From assembly GCF_015690345.1 (NCBI RefSeq), contig NZ_JADPUN010000144.1:33188-97187 (forward strand): a stretch of 64,000 bases of DNA, given 5' to 3'. The stretch is from Plantactinospora alkalitolerans (GTDB lineage Bacteria > Actinomycetota > Actinomycetes > Mycobacteriales > Micromonosporaceae). Position numbers and translations under genes: made by a program. Shown one piece after another: positions 10,120 to 18,617 of this stretch (position 1 is its first letter; the number at the start of each line of letters is the position of its first letter). The notes under the pieces are model-generated. The model worked only from the letters and a program-made list of their open reading frames with translations, ran no database searches and had not been told where the DNA came from.

Positions 10120-12195
10120 TCAGCCGGGCGGTGTCGGGGCCAGTCGGACCCGGCGGAGCAGTTGGGCGTTGAGCGCCACCACGATGGTGGAGCCGGACAT
10201 CAGCACCGCGCCGAGGGCGGGGCTGAGCGCGACTCCGGCCCCGGCGAGCACTCCGGCGGCGAGCGGGATCGCGACGACGTTGTACCCGGCCGCCCAGGCG
10301 AGGTTCTGGATCATCTTCCGGTACGACGCTCGGGACAGCCGGATCACTCCGGTCACGCCGCGCGGGTCGGAGGAGGCGAGTACCACCCCGGCAGACTCGA
10401 TCGCCACGTCGGTGCCGGCGCCGATCGCGATCCCGACGTTCGCCCGAGCCAGCGCGGGCGCGTCGTTCACCCCGTCGCCGACCATCGCCACGATCAGCCC
10501 TCGACGCTGGAGGTCGGTCACCTTGTCGTCCTTGTCCGCCGGCAGGACCTCGGCGAACACCTCGTCCACCCCGGCCCGGAAACCCAGCTTCGCGGCGACC
10601 GCCTCGGCGACCGGGCGGGCGTCACCGGTGATCATGGCGATCGTGCGTACGCCCTGTGCCCGCAGGTCGGCGATCGCCTCCCGGGCCTCCGGCCGTACCT
10701 CGTCCTCCAGGGCGAACGCGCCGAGCACCCGCGGACCGCCGCCGTCGAGGCGTACCAGGTAGAGCACCGCGGCTCCGCGCGCCGACCACTCCTCGCCGAC
10801 CCGACGAAGGTCGTCGGAGGGTCGGGCGGCCAGTTCGCGCAGTAGGGCCGGCCCGCCGACGGCGTGGTCCCGGCCCTCGACGTGGGCCCGGACGCCCCGG
10901 CCGGACAGTGCCCGGAATCCGGTCGCCGTCGCCCTCGCCGTCCCGGTCCGCTTGTCGGCAGCGGCGACGATGGCTCGGGCGAGCGGATGTTCGCTGTCGG
11001 CCTCGACCCCGGCGGCCAGCCGCAGCACCTCGTCCTCCGCACCCGCGACCTCGGCGGCGACCGCGGTGACGGTGTGCGCGCCCCGGGTCAGCGTGCCGGT
11101 CTTGTCGAACAGCACCGCGTCGACCGTGCGCATCCGCTCCAACGCCAACCGGTCCTTGACCAGGATTCCGGCCCTGGCGGCCACGGCGGTGGAGAGCGCG
11201 ATGACCAACGGGATCGCCAGGCCGAGGGCGTGCGGGCAGGCGATCACCAGAACCGTCACGGTACGCACCACGGCCTCGTCGACGCTGCCGAGCGCCGACC
11301 AGACGACGAAGGTGAGCACGGCGGTGGCGGTGGCGATGTAGAACAGCCAGGCGGCGAAGCGGTCGGCGAGCAGTTGCGCCCGACCGCTGGACTGCTGGGC
11401 CTGGGCCACCAGGCGTTGGATGCCGGCCAGCGCGGTGTCGTCGCCGAGGGCGTCGACCTGGACCCGGATCGCGGAATCGGTCGCCACGGTGCCGGCCACG
11501 ACCCGGGCCCCGACACCACGGGAAACCGGCCGGGACTCACCGGTGATCATCGACTCGTCCAGTTCGGCGGTGCCGTCGACGATCCGGCCGTCGGCCGGTA
11601 CCCGTGCGCCGGGGCGGACCAGCACCACGTCGTCGACCCGCAGGTCGGCCAGGGGAACCCGCTGTACGCCGCCGCCGGAGTCGATCCGCTCGGCGTCGTC
11701 GGGCAGCAGTGCCGCCAACGCCGCCAGGGCGCCCCGGGCCTGGCCGATCGCCTTCATCTCCTGCCAGTGCCCGAGCAGCATGATGGTGACCAGTGCGGCG
11801 AGTTCCCACCAGAAGTCCAGGTCGAACGCGCCGAAACTGGTGGCCAGCGAGGCGACGTAACCGACCGTGATCGCCATCGAGATCAGCAGCATCATGCCGG
11901 GGGTGCGGTCGCGCAGTTCTCCGAGGCCGCCGACCAGGAAGGGCCAGCCGCCGTAGAGGAAGACGATCGTGCCCAGCACCGGCCCGACCAGGGACATGCC
12001 CGGAAAATCGAACGCGTAGCCGAACCAGTCCATCACCATGTGGCTGGTGACCACGATCGGCACCGTGAGCGCCAGGCTCAGCCAGAACTTCCGGCGGAAC
12101 GCCTCCGGATCGTGCCCGGCGTGCCGGTCGTGCCCCTGACGGTGCCCGTCGTCGTGTTCCTGGTGCTCGTCGTGTCCGTGCTGCCCGTCGCGCAT
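10120..12195 (-). CDS. CopB-like heavy-metal P-type ATPase (left-arm copy)
   Basis: Identical mirror of the gene at 18618-20693, which carries the description. The His-rich N-terminus, CPH membrane motif, DKTGT phosphorylation site and GDGVNDAPAL hinge are all present. Confidence 0.9.
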   Translation of the reverse strand: MRDGQHGHDEHQEHDDGHRQGHDRHAGHDPEAFRRKFWLSLALTVPIVVTSHMVMDWFGYAFDFPGMSLVGPVLGTIVFLYGGWPFLVGGLGELRDRTPGMMLLISMAITVGYVASLATSFGAFDLDFWWELAALVTIMLLGHWQEMKAIGQARGALAALAALLPDDAERIDSGGGVQRVPLADLRVDDVVLVRPGARVPADGRIVDGTAELDESMITGESRPVSRGVGARVVAGTVATDSAIRVQVDALGDDTALAGIQRLVAQAQQSSGRAQLLADRFAAWLFYIATATAVLTFVVWSALGSVDEAVVRTVTVLVIACPHALGLAIPLVIALSTAVAARAGILVKDRLALERMRTVDAVLFDKTGTLTRGAHTVTAVAAEVAGAEDEVLRLAAGVEADSEHPLARAIVAAADKRTGTARATATGFRALSGRGVRAHVEGRDHAVGGPALLRELAARPSDDLRRVGEEWSARGAAVLYLVRLDGGGPRVLGAFALEDEVRPEAREAIADLRAQGVRTIAMITGDARPVAEAVAAKLGFRAGVDEVFAEVLPADKDDKVTDLQRRGLIVAMVGDGVNDAPALARANVGIAIGAGTDVAIESAGVVLASSDPRGVTGVIRLSRASYRKMIQNLAWAAGYNVVAIPLAAGVLAGAGVALSPALGAVLMSGSTIVVALNAQLLRRVRLAPTPPG

Positions 12196-12221
12196 CGTCG
12201 ATCACCCCTCGAAGGCAAATA

Positions 12222-12236
12222 TACCCCTGGGGGGTA
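12222..12236. promoter_or_regulatory. CsoR-like copper operator (left copy)
   Basis: Mirror of 18577-18591: TACCCC and GGGGTA half-sites separated by 3 bp, directly upstream of the P-type ATPase, with further GTACCCCTT direct repeats beside it. Confidence 0.55.
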
Positions 12237-12304
12237 CCTTGGCAAGGGGTACGTCGGTAAGGGGTACGTCGACAAGGGGTTGTCGTAACTCCAGAGACAG
12301 GAGC

Positions 12305-12332
12305 GGGGCCGGACCGTCTTCGGTCCGGCCCC
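12305..12332. terminator. Bidirectional hairpin terminator (left copy)
   Basis: Mirror of 18481-18508: a perfect 12-bp stem (GGGGCCGGACCG) with a 4-nt loop, between the convergent-side end of ino1 and the ATPase promoter region. Confidence 0.7.
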
Positions 12333-12350
12333 GTCTGCCCTACCTCACAC

Positions 12351-13430
12351 TCAGCGCTCGATCGTGCCGGCGATGAAGTCCTCGACGGCCTGGTGGGCGT
12401 CGTGGTCCGCGTACTGGGTGGGTGGGGACTTCATGAAGTAGCTCGACGCCGAGAGGATCGGGCCGCCGATGCCCCGGTCGAGGGCGATCTTCGCGGCCCG
12501 GACCGCGTCGATGATGACGCCGGCCGAGTTCGGCGAGTCCCAGACCTCGAGCTTCAGCTCGGCGTTGAGCGGGACGTCGCCGAACGAGCGACCCTCCAGC
12601 CGGATGTACGCCCACTTGCGGTCGTCCAACCACGGCACGTGGTCCGACGGCCCGATGTGCACGTCGCCCTTGGTCATCTCGTGCGGGATCTGGGAGGTGA
12701 CCGACTGGGTCTTGGAGATCTTCTTGGAGACCAGTCGGGTGCGCTCCAACATGTTCATGAAGTCCATGTTGCCGCCGAAGTTGAGCTGGTACGTGCGCAG
12801 CAGCTCGACGCCCCGGTCCTCGAAGAGCTTGGCCAGCGCACGGTGCACGATGGTCGCGCCCACCTGGCTCTTGATGTCGTCGCCGACGATCGGCAGCCCG
12901 GCGTCGGTGAACTTCTGCGCCCACTCCGGGTCCGACGCGATGAAGACCGGCAGCGCGTTCACGAAGGCGCAACCGGCCTCGATCGCCGCCGTCGCGTAGA
13001 ACTTCGCCGCCTGCTCGGAGCCGACCGGCAGGTAGCAGACGACCACGTCGACGTCGGCCTCGCGCAGCGCCGCCACGACATCGGCCGGCTGGCGGTCGGA
13101 CTCCTCGACGATCTCCCGGTAGTACTGGCCCAACCCGTCCAGGGTCGGCCCACGCTGCACGAGTACGCCGGTCGGCGCCACGTCGCACAGCTTGATGGTG
13201 TTGTTCTCGCTGGCGACGATCGCTTCTGCGAGGTCCATGCCCACCTTTTTGGCGTCGACATCGAACGCCGCGACGAACTCCACGTCCGAGACGTGGTAAT
13301 CGCCGAAGGTGACGTGCATGAGACCCGGGACGCGGTCGTTGGGGTCGGCATTGCGGTAGTACTCGACGCCCTGGACCAGGGACGAGGCGCAGTTACCCAC
13401 ACCGACGATGGCGACGCGGACGGAGCCCAT
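12351..13430 (-). CDS. ino1: Inositol-3-phosphate synthase (left-arm copy)
   Basis: Identical mirror of the gene at 17383-18462. The start is chosen at the ATG preceded by AAAGGAGG rather than at the ATG 24 bp upstream, which would overlap that ribosome-binding site. Confidence 0.92.
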   Translation of the reverse strand: MGSVRVAIVGVGNCASSLVQGVEYYRNADPNDRVPGLMHVTFGDYHVSDVEFVAAFDVDAKKVGMDLAEAIVASENNTIKLCDVAPTGVLVQRGPTLDGLGQYYREIVEESDRQPADVVAALREADVDVVVCYLPVGSEQAAKFYATAAIEAGCAFVNALPVFIASDPEWAQKFTDAGLPIVGDDIKSQVGATIVHRALAKLFEDRGVELLRTYQLNFGGNMDFMNMLERTRLVSKKISKTQSVTSQIPHEMTKGDVHIGPSDHVPWLDDRKWAYIRLEGRSFGDVPLNAELKLEVWDSPNSAGVIIDAVRAAKIALDRGIGGPILSASSYFMKSPPTQYADHDAHQAVEDFIAGTIER

Positions 13431-13453
13431 CGCGTTTGCCTCCTTTGTGTTCA

Positions 13454-14122
13454 TCACGGCCGCTCCGGTCTCAATTCCTGGACCTGCCCAGGCGGAGGCG
13501 GGATGTGTTCTTCTGACTGTCCCTGGGCGGTGCCCGGGGTGTCCGGGACGGTGCCCGGGGTGGACCCCGACGGGGTCCGGCCGGAGCGCTCGTTGGCGAT
13601 GAGCTCCTCCAACCAGCGGACTTCGCGCTCGCAGGCGTCCAGGCCATGGCGCTGCAGTTCGAGGGTGTAGGCGTCGAGGCGGACGGCTGCCCGGCTCAAC
13701 ACGTCGCGCAGACCCTCGCGACGCTCCTCGACCTTGCGCCGGCGGCCCTCGAGGATCCGGAGCCGGGTCGCCCGGTCGGTACGGGAGAAGAACGCGAAGT
13801 GCACACCGAACCCGGCGTCCTCGTAGGTCTCCGGACCGGTCTGGGCGATCAGCTCGGCGAACCGTTCCTTGCCCTCGGCGGTGATTTTGTAGACGACTCG
13901 GCCGCGACGGCTGGTCAGGGCCGGGATCTCCTCGGCGGTGGCCGGGGTCTCGGCCGCCTCGGTGATCCAGCCGGCCGCCTGTAGCCGACGCAGGGTCGGA
14001 TAGAGCGAGCCGTAACTGATCGCCGCCCGGATCGCCCCGAGCTTGGCGGTGAGCTCCTTGCGGAGTTCGTAGCCGTGCATCGGGGACTCCTGCAGAAGGC
14101 CGAGGATGGCGAGCTCGAACAT
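13454..14122 (-). CDS. PadR-family transcriptional regulator (left-arm copy)
   Basis: Identical mirror of the gene at 16691-17359. It lies immediately upstream of ino1 on the same strand, as Rv0047c does next to Rv0046c in Mycobacterium tuberculosis. Confidence 0.9.
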   Translation of the reverse strand: MFELAILGLLQESPMHGYELRKELTAKLGAIRAAISYGSLYPTLRRLQAAGWITEAAETPATAEEIPALTSRRGRVVYKITAEGKERFAELIAQTGPETYEDAGFGVHFAFFSRTDRATRLRILEGRRRKVEERREGLRDVLSRAAVRLDAYTLELQRHGLDACEREVRWLEELIANERSGRTPSGSTPGTVPDTPGTAQGQSEEHIPPPPGQVQELRPERP

Positions 14123-14189
14123 TGAGCACCCCTCTCCGCGTCTCCGTCAGGACCGGTGTGGCTTCCCTGTCAGGAGCCAGTCGCCGACC

Positions 14190-14212
14190 CGATGTATCGG
14201 GCCGATACATCG
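14190..14212. promoter_or_regulatory. PadR operator candidate (left copy)
   Basis: Mirror of 16601-16623: perfect 10-bp inverted repeat (CGATGTATCG) with a 3-bp spacer in the divergent padR/DUF5318 intergenic region. Confidence 0.65.
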
Positions 14213-14320
14213 CACCGTAGACCCTCGCGCCCGGCGTGGCAAACCGTCGCAGGGCACGGATTCCACTACAGTCAGTGACGGTGGTCGCCTCGTCCGGCCG
14301 GACCGCGTACTCTTCTGCGC

Positions 14321-14794
14321 ATGCGTTCGCAGCGCCAGGTCGTCGACTACTCGCTACAGAAGCGAGCGGTGCTGCGTGAGGTGCATTCGGGTCGGGTGGG
14401 CACCTACGAGGTGTGCGACGCCTCGCCCTACCTCAAGAACGCCGCCAAGTTCCACGGCGAGCCGACCGAGGCACTCTGCCCGGTCTGCCGGCGCGAAAAT
14501 CTGACCCACGTCCACTACATTTACGGCGATGAACTCAAGCAGTCGGCCGGACAGGCACGCACCCGAGCGGAGCTGTCGGTGTTGGCGATGACCCTGCGTG
14601 AGTTCCAGGTCTACGTGGTGGAGGTGTGCCGCGGTTGCGACTGGAACCATCTCGTCGAGCAGTACCTGCTCGGCCGGGATGGCGTGTCCGGCGACGACGC
14701 CGCCAGCACCGCGTCGTCCGGCGGCGCGGCGGTGGCCGCGACGGCGACCGCGAACGGCACCGCGGTCAGACGAAGGCGCGAGGCGCGGCGGTGA
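14321..14794 (+). CDS. DUF5318-family protein (left-arm copy)
   Basis: Identical mirror of the gene at 16019-16492, which is described there. A 157-residue protein with CxxC pairs, divergent from padR and upstream of the ponA-like gene. Confidence 0.8.
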   Translation: MRSQRQVVDYSLQKRAVLREVHSGRVGTYEVCDASPYLKNAAKFHGEPTEALCPVCRRENLTHVHYIYGDELKQSAGQARTRAELSVLAMTLREFQVYVVEVCRGCDWNHLVEQYLLGRDGVSGDDAASTASSGGAAVAATATANGTAVRRRREARR

Positions 14795-14856
14795 TCGTGA
14801 CTCGTCTTCCCGATTCGGGGATCTTCCGACATTGGCGGGGCGAGTATCACTCAGCA

Positions 14857-14874
14857 AACCGGATAAGTCCGGTT
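14857..14874. other. Short hairpin downstream of DUF5318 gene (left copy)
   Basis: AACCGGA-TAAG-TCCGGTT, a 7-bp stem with a 4-nt loop followed by a weak T-containing stretch. It may be a weak terminator or part of the ponA promoter region. Confidence 0.35.
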
Positions 14875-14994
14875 ATTTCCCATGTTGCGGCATCTGTAGC
14901 TCGGCGGGTCCGACTCTGGATGCGGCGTGTTCCAGCTCACGGCAACCCGGTGGTGGCGCGAACGCCCATCACCGCGACCGGCAGGGTGTGACGA

Positions 14995-15406
14995 ATGAAC
15001 TCGTACGGCGATCCTAGTTCCGCGCGTGGTCGGGCGCATTATCCCGGCACGAACGGCGACCACGGACCAGCGGACGATCCATACCGCCGCACGTCCCGTG
15101 ACGACCGGGCCGATGCTGATCGGCGTTCGGCGGAGGGCGACCGGGGCGGCTGGCCCGCCAACGGCCGGGCCGACGGTGCGTCGGCCCGGGCCAGTGTGAG
15201 CGGGCGTGCCCCGTCCGGCCGGGCCACACCACCGGGTCAGCCCCCCGCCGGAGGCGGCTGGGCCGCACCGGTCTCACCGGCCTCCGGTTCCGCCTCCGTC
15301 GGATCGGCCTCGCCGGGTCGGGCCCGGGTCGGCCGGGCCGGAGTCGGCAGCGCGGCGGTTCCCGACGCACCCGGCTCGGGTGGCGGATACGGCGCGGCCC
15401 GACCGG
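14995..15406 (+). pseudogene. ponA-like penicillin-binding protein, N-terminal fragment cut by palindrome centre (left copy)
   Basis: Mirror of 15407-15818. The ATG begins a Pro/Gly/Ala/Arg-rich, low-complexity cytoplasmic-type tail of 137 residues that stops being genuine at the palindrome centre. Beyond 15406 the frame continues to 15576 only because it reads back through its own complement. No transglycosylase or transpeptidase domain is present in the window. Confidence 0.65.
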
Positions 15407-15818
15407 CCGGTCGGGCCGCGCCGTATCCGCCACCCGAGCCGGGTGCGTCGGGAACCGCCGCGCTGCCGACTCCGGCCCGGCCGACCCGGGCCCGACCCGG
15501 CGAGGCCGATCCGACGGAGGCGGAACCGGAGGCCGGTGAGACCGGTGCGGCCCAGCCGCCTCCGGCGGGGGGCTGACCCGGTGGTGTGGCCCGGCCGGAC
15601 GGGGCACGCCCGCTCACACTGGCCCGGGCCGACGCACCGTCGGCCCGGCCGTTGGCGGGCCAGCCGCCCCGGTCGCCCTCCGCCGAACGCCGATCAGCAT
15701 CGGCCCGGTCGTCACGGGACGTGCGGCGGTATGGATCGTCCGCTGGTCCGTGGTCGCCGTTCGTGCCGGGATAATGCGCCCGACCACGCGCGGAACTAGG
15801 ATCGCCGTACGAGTTCAT
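15407..15818 (-). pseudogene. ponA-like bifunctional penicillin-binding protein, N-terminal fragment
   Basis: The first 137 codons read as an unstructured tail rich in Pro, Gly, Ala and Arg (start MNSYGDPSS). I recognise it by position: in Mycobacterium tuberculosis the ino1 (Rv0046c), PadR (Rv0047c), DUF5318 (Rv0049) series is followed by ponA1 (Rv0050), and a proline-rich cytoplasmic tail before a single membrane segment is usual for actinobacterial PonA proteins. The catalytic transglycosylase and transpeptidase domains would lie past the palindrome centre and are missing. The frame runs on to 15237 on this strand only as the mirror image of itself, so a 193-residue product should not be believed. 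A fully missing ponA would be unexpected; an intact copy probably exists in the true genome. Confidence 0.65.
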
Positions 15819-15938
15819 TCGTCACACCCTGCCGGTCGCGGTGATGGGCGTTCGCGCCACCACCGGGTTGCCGTGAGCTGGAACACGCCGCATCCAGAGT
15901 CGGACCCGCCGAGCTACAGATGCCGCAACATGGGAAAT

Positions 15939-15956
15939 AACCGGACTTATCCGGTT
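15939..15956. other. Short hairpin between DUF5318 and ponA-like genes
   Basis: Mirror of 14857-14874: a 7-bp stem AACCGGA/TCCGGTT with TAAG or its complement in the loop, in a 200-bp intergenic region. Confidence 0.35.
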
Positions 15957-16018
15957 TGCTGAGTGATACTCGCCCCGCCAATGTCGGAAGATCCCCGAAT
16001 CGGGAAGACGAGTCACGA

Positions 16019-16492
16019 TCACCGCCGCGCCTCGCGCCTTCGTCTGACCGCGGTGCCGTTCGCGGTCGCCGTCGCGGCCACCGCCGCGCCGCCGGACGAC
16101 GCGGTGCTGGCGGCGTCGTCGCCGGACACGCCATCCCGGCCGAGCAGGTACTGCTCGACGAGATGGTTCCAGTCGCAACCGCGGCACACCTCCACCACGT
16201 AGACCTGGAACTCACGCAGGGTCATCGCCAACACCGACAGCTCCGCTCGGGTGCGTGCCTGTCCGGCCGACTGCTTGAGTTCATCGCCGTAAATGTAGTG
16301 GACGTGGGTCAGATTTTCGCGCCGGCAGACCGGGCAGAGTGCCTCGGTCGGCTCGCCGTGGAACTTGGCGGCGTTCTTGAGGTAGGGCGAGGCGTCGCAC
16401 ACCTCGTAGGTGCCCACCCGACCCGAATGCACCTCACGCAGCACCGCTCGCTTCTGTAGCGAGTAGTCGACGACCTGGCGCTGCGAACGCAT
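16019..16492 (-). CDS. DUF5318-family protein, Rv0049-like
   Basis: 157 residues. It begins [20 protein letters not shown] and carries a zinc-finger-like arrangement: one cysteine near residue 28, a CPVC pair near 50, and a further CRGC pair near residue 120, all consistent with metal binding in a small cytosolic protein. The C-terminal tail is Ala/Ser-rich and ends in a basic cluster. The family is uncharacterised. Its place between padR and the ponA-like gene matches Rv0049 in mycobacteria, which suggests a conserved link to cell-envelope synthesis, but no activity can be inferred from the sequence. It is transcribed divergently from padR and so shares the intergenic region with the PadR operator. 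Confidence 0.82.
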   Translation of the reverse strand: MRSQRQVVDYSLQKRAVLREVHSGRVGTYEVCDASPYLKNAAKFHGEPTEALCPVCRRENLTHVHYIYGDELKQSAGQARTRAELSVLAMTLREFQVYVVEVCRGCDWNHLVEQYLLGRDGVSGDDAASTASSGGAAVAATATANGTAVRRRREARR

Positions 16493-16600
16493 GCGCAGAA
16501 GAGTACGCGGTCCGGCCGGACGAGGCGACCACCGTCACTGACTGTAGTGGAATCCGTGCCCTGCGACGGTTTGCCACGCCGGGCGCGAGGGTCTACGGTG

Positions 16601-16623
16601 CGATGTATCGGCCCGATACATCG
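16601..16623. promoter_or_regulatory. PadR operator candidate
   Basis: CGATGTATCG and CGATACATCG form a perfect 10-bp inverted repeat with GCC between. The site is 68 bp upstream of the PadR start, in the padR/DUF5318 divergent region. The embedded ATGTAT/ATACAT half-sites resemble the ATGT-ACAT type used by PadR proteins. It probably mediates autoregulation and control of the padR-ino1 unit. Confidence 0.65.
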
Positions 16624-16690
16624 GGTCGGCGACTGGCTCCTGACAGGGAAGCCACACCGGTCCTGACGGAGACGCGGAGAGGGGTGCTCA

Positions 16691-17359
16691 ATGTTCGAGC
16701 TCGCCATCCTCGGCCTTCTGCAGGAGTCCCCGATGCACGGCTACGAACTCCGCAAGGAGCTCACCGCCAAGCTCGGGGCGATCCGGGCGGCGATCAGTTA
16801 CGGCTCGCTCTATCCGACCCTGCGTCGGCTACAGGCGGCCGGCTGGATCACCGAGGCGGCCGAGACCCCGGCCACCGCCGAGGAGATCCCGGCCCTGACC
16901 AGCCGTCGCGGCCGAGTCGTCTACAAAATCACCGCCGAGGGCAAGGAACGGTTCGCCGAGCTGATCGCCCAGACCGGTCCGGAGACCTACGAGGACGCCG
17001 GGTTCGGTGTGCACTTCGCGTTCTTCTCCCGTACCGACCGGGCGACCCGGCTCCGGATCCTCGAGGGCCGCCGGCGCAAGGTCGAGGAGCGTCGCGAGGG
17101 TCTGCGCGACGTGTTGAGCCGGGCAGCCGTCCGCCTCGACGCCTACACCCTCGAACTGCAGCGCCATGGCCTGGACGCCTGCGAGCGCGAAGTCCGCTGG
17201 TTGGAGGAGCTCATCGCCAACGAGCGCTCCGGCCGGACCCCGTCGGGGTCCACCCCGGGCACCGTCCCGGACACCCCGGGCACCGCCCAGGGACAGTCAG
17301 AAGAACACATCCCGCCTCCGCCTGGGCAGGTCCAGGAATTGAGACCGGAGCGGCCGTGA
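16691..17359 (+). CDS. PadR-family transcriptional regulator
   Basis: 222 residues. The N-terminal winged helix-turn-helix (about residues 3-80, beginning [20 protein letters not shown]) has the classical PadR opening and the [18 protein letters not shown] helix-wing region; the C-terminal Vir-type region (about 110-185) is helical and should drive dimerisation, with a disordered Ser/Pro/Gly tail. It sits 23 bp upstream of ino1 on the same strand, so the two are probably co-transcribed. The equivalent pair in Mycobacterium tuberculosis is Rv0047c-Rv0046c. A 23-bp palindrome upstream is the likely operator. The signal it senses is unknown. Confidence 0.92.
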   Translation: MFELAILGLLQESPMHGYELRKELTAKLGAIRAAISYGSLYPTLRRLQAAGWITEAAETPATAEEIPALTSRRGRVVYKITAEGKERFAELIAQTGPETYEDAGFGVHFAFFSRTDRATRLRILEGRRRKVEERREGLRDVLSRAAVRLDAYTLELQRHGLDACEREVRWLEELIANERSGRTPSGSTPGTVPDTPGTAQGQSEEHIPPPPGQVQELRPERP

Positions 17360-17382
17360 TGAACACAAAGGAGGCAAACGCG

Positions 17383-18462
17383 ATGGGCTCCGTCCGCGTC
17401 GCCATCGTCGGTGTGGGTAACTGCGCCTCGTCCCTGGTCCAGGGCGTCGAGTACTACCGCAATGCCGACCCCAACGACCGCGTCCCGGGTCTCATGCACG
17501 TCACCTTCGGCGATTACCACGTCTCGGACGTGGAGTTCGTCGCGGCGTTCGATGTCGACGCCAAAAAGGTGGGCATGGACCTCGCAGAAGCGATCGTCGC
17601 CAGCGAGAACAACACCATCAAGCTGTGCGACGTGGCGCCGACCGGCGTACTCGTGCAGCGTGGGCCGACCCTGGACGGGTTGGGCCAGTACTACCGGGAG
17701 ATCGTCGAGGAGTCCGACCGCCAGCCGGCCGATGTCGTGGCGGCGCTGCGCGAGGCCGACGTCGACGTGGTCGTCTGCTACCTGCCGGTCGGCTCCGAGC
17801 AGGCGGCGAAGTTCTACGCGACGGCGGCGATCGAGGCCGGTTGCGCCTTCGTGAACGCGCTGCCGGTCTTCATCGCGTCGGACCCGGAGTGGGCGCAGAA
17901 GTTCACCGACGCCGGGCTGCCGATCGTCGGCGACGACATCAAGAGCCAGGTGGGCGCGACCATCGTGCACCGTGCGCTGGCCAAGCTCTTCGAGGACCGG
18001 GGCGTCGAGCTGCTGCGCACGTACCAGCTCAACTTCGGCGGCAACATGGACTTCATGAACATGTTGGAGCGCACCCGACTGGTCTCCAAGAAGATCTCCA
18101 AGACCCAGTCGGTCACCTCCCAGATCCCGCACGAGATGACCAAGGGCGACGTGCACATCGGGCCGTCGGACCACGTGCCGTGGTTGGACGACCGCAAGTG
18201 GGCGTACATCCGGCTGGAGGGTCGCTCGTTCGGCGACGTCCCGCTCAACGCCGAGCTGAAGCTCGAGGTCTGGGACTCGCCGAACTCGGCCGGCGTCATC
18301 ATCGACGCGGTCCGGGCCGCGAAGATCGCCCTCGACCGGGGCATCGGCGGCCCGATCCTCTCGGCGTCGAGCTACTTCATGAAGTCCCCACCCACCCAGT
18401 ACGCGGACCACGACGCCCACCAGGCCGTCGAGGACTTCATCGCCGGCACGATCGAGCGCTGA
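17383..18462 (+). CDS. ino1: Inositol-3-phosphate synthase (myo-inositol-1-phosphate synthase)
   Basis: 359 residues. It converts glucose 6-phosphate to inositol 3-phosphate using NAD, the first step to the inositol needed for phosphatidylinositol, mycothiol and related actinobacterial products. The N-terminal Rossmann motif [16 protein letters not shown] and the conserved [17 protein letters not shown] segment identify the actinobacterial class; [11 protein letters not shown] and [11 protein letters not shown] lie in the catalytic part. The start is placed at 17383 because AAAGGAGG ends nine bases before that ATG; an ATG at 17359 overlaps the PadR stop codon and would put the ribosome-binding site inside the gene. 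Length and motifs fit the family. It ends before a strong hairpin terminator. Confidence 0.95.
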   Translation: MGSVRVAIVGVGNCASSLVQGVEYYRNADPNDRVPGLMHVTFGDYHVSDVEFVAAFDVDAKKVGMDLAEAIVASENNTIKLCDVAPTGVLVQRGPTLDGLGQYYREIVEESDRQPADVVAALREADVDVVVCYLPVGSEQAAKFYATAAIEAGCAFVNALPVFIASDPEWAQKFTDAGLPIVGDDIKSQVGATIVHRALAKLFEDRGVELLRTYQLNFGGNMDFMNMLERTRLVSKKISKTQSVTSQIPHEMTKGDVHIGPSDHVPWLDDRKWAYIRLEGRSFGDVPLNAELKLEVWDSPNSAGVIIDAVRAAKIALDRGIGGPILSASSYFMKSPPTQYADHDAHQAVEDFIAGTIER

Positions 18463-18480
18463 GTGTGAGGTAGGGCAGAC

Positions 18481-18508
18481 GGGGCCGGACCGAAGACGGT
18501 CCGGCCCC
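18481..18508. terminator. Hairpin terminator after ino1
   Basis: GGGGCCGGACCG-AAGA-CGGTCCGGCCCC: a perfect 12-bp stem with a 4-nt loop, 19 bp after the ino1 stop codon. There is no T tract, as is common in high-GC actinobacteria. It insulates ino1 from the copper-ATPase promoter. Confidence 0.75.
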
Positions 18509-18535
18509 GCTCCTGTCTCTGGAGTTACGACAACC

Positions 18536-18591
18536 CCTTGTCGACGTACCCCTTACCGACGTACCCCTTGCCAAGGTACCCCCCAGGGGTA
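18536..18591 (+). promoter_or_regulatory. CsoR-like operator with adjacent GTACCCCTT repeats
   Basis: At 18577-18591 TACCCC and GGGGTA half-sites flank CCA, matching the GC-rich pseudopalindrome bound by copper-sensing CsoR repressors. Immediately upstream, CGACGTACCCCTT occurs twice, at about 18542-18554 and 18558-18570, with a third partial unit running into the palindrome. The cluster ends 27 bp before the P-type ATPase start. Copper-responsive repression is inferred; no csoR gene is in the window. Confidence 0.6.
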
Positions 18592-18617
18592 TATTTGCCT
18601 TCGAGGGGTGATCGACG

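Larger units (their letters stand above)
1..15406. repeat. Left arm of a 2 x 15.4-kb perfect inverted repeat
   Basis: Every stretch I compared, including all coding regions, both intergenic operators and the terminator hairpin, is the exact reverse complement of 15407-30812, with position x pairing with 30813 minus x. Base 1 pairs with base 30812, so the arm reaches the window edge and its true outer limit is not visible. No substitution or indel was found between the arms. A spacer-free palindrome of this size is poorly tolerated in living cells (established for SbcCD-type nucleases), so a fold-back assembly error is the leading explanation. Confidence 0.97.

Noticed and set aside
15380..15434. 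A discrete hairpin or recombination site at the palindrome centre
   Set aside because: Any centre of a perfect palindrome looks like a hairpin, so the symmetry there is not independent evidence for a site.
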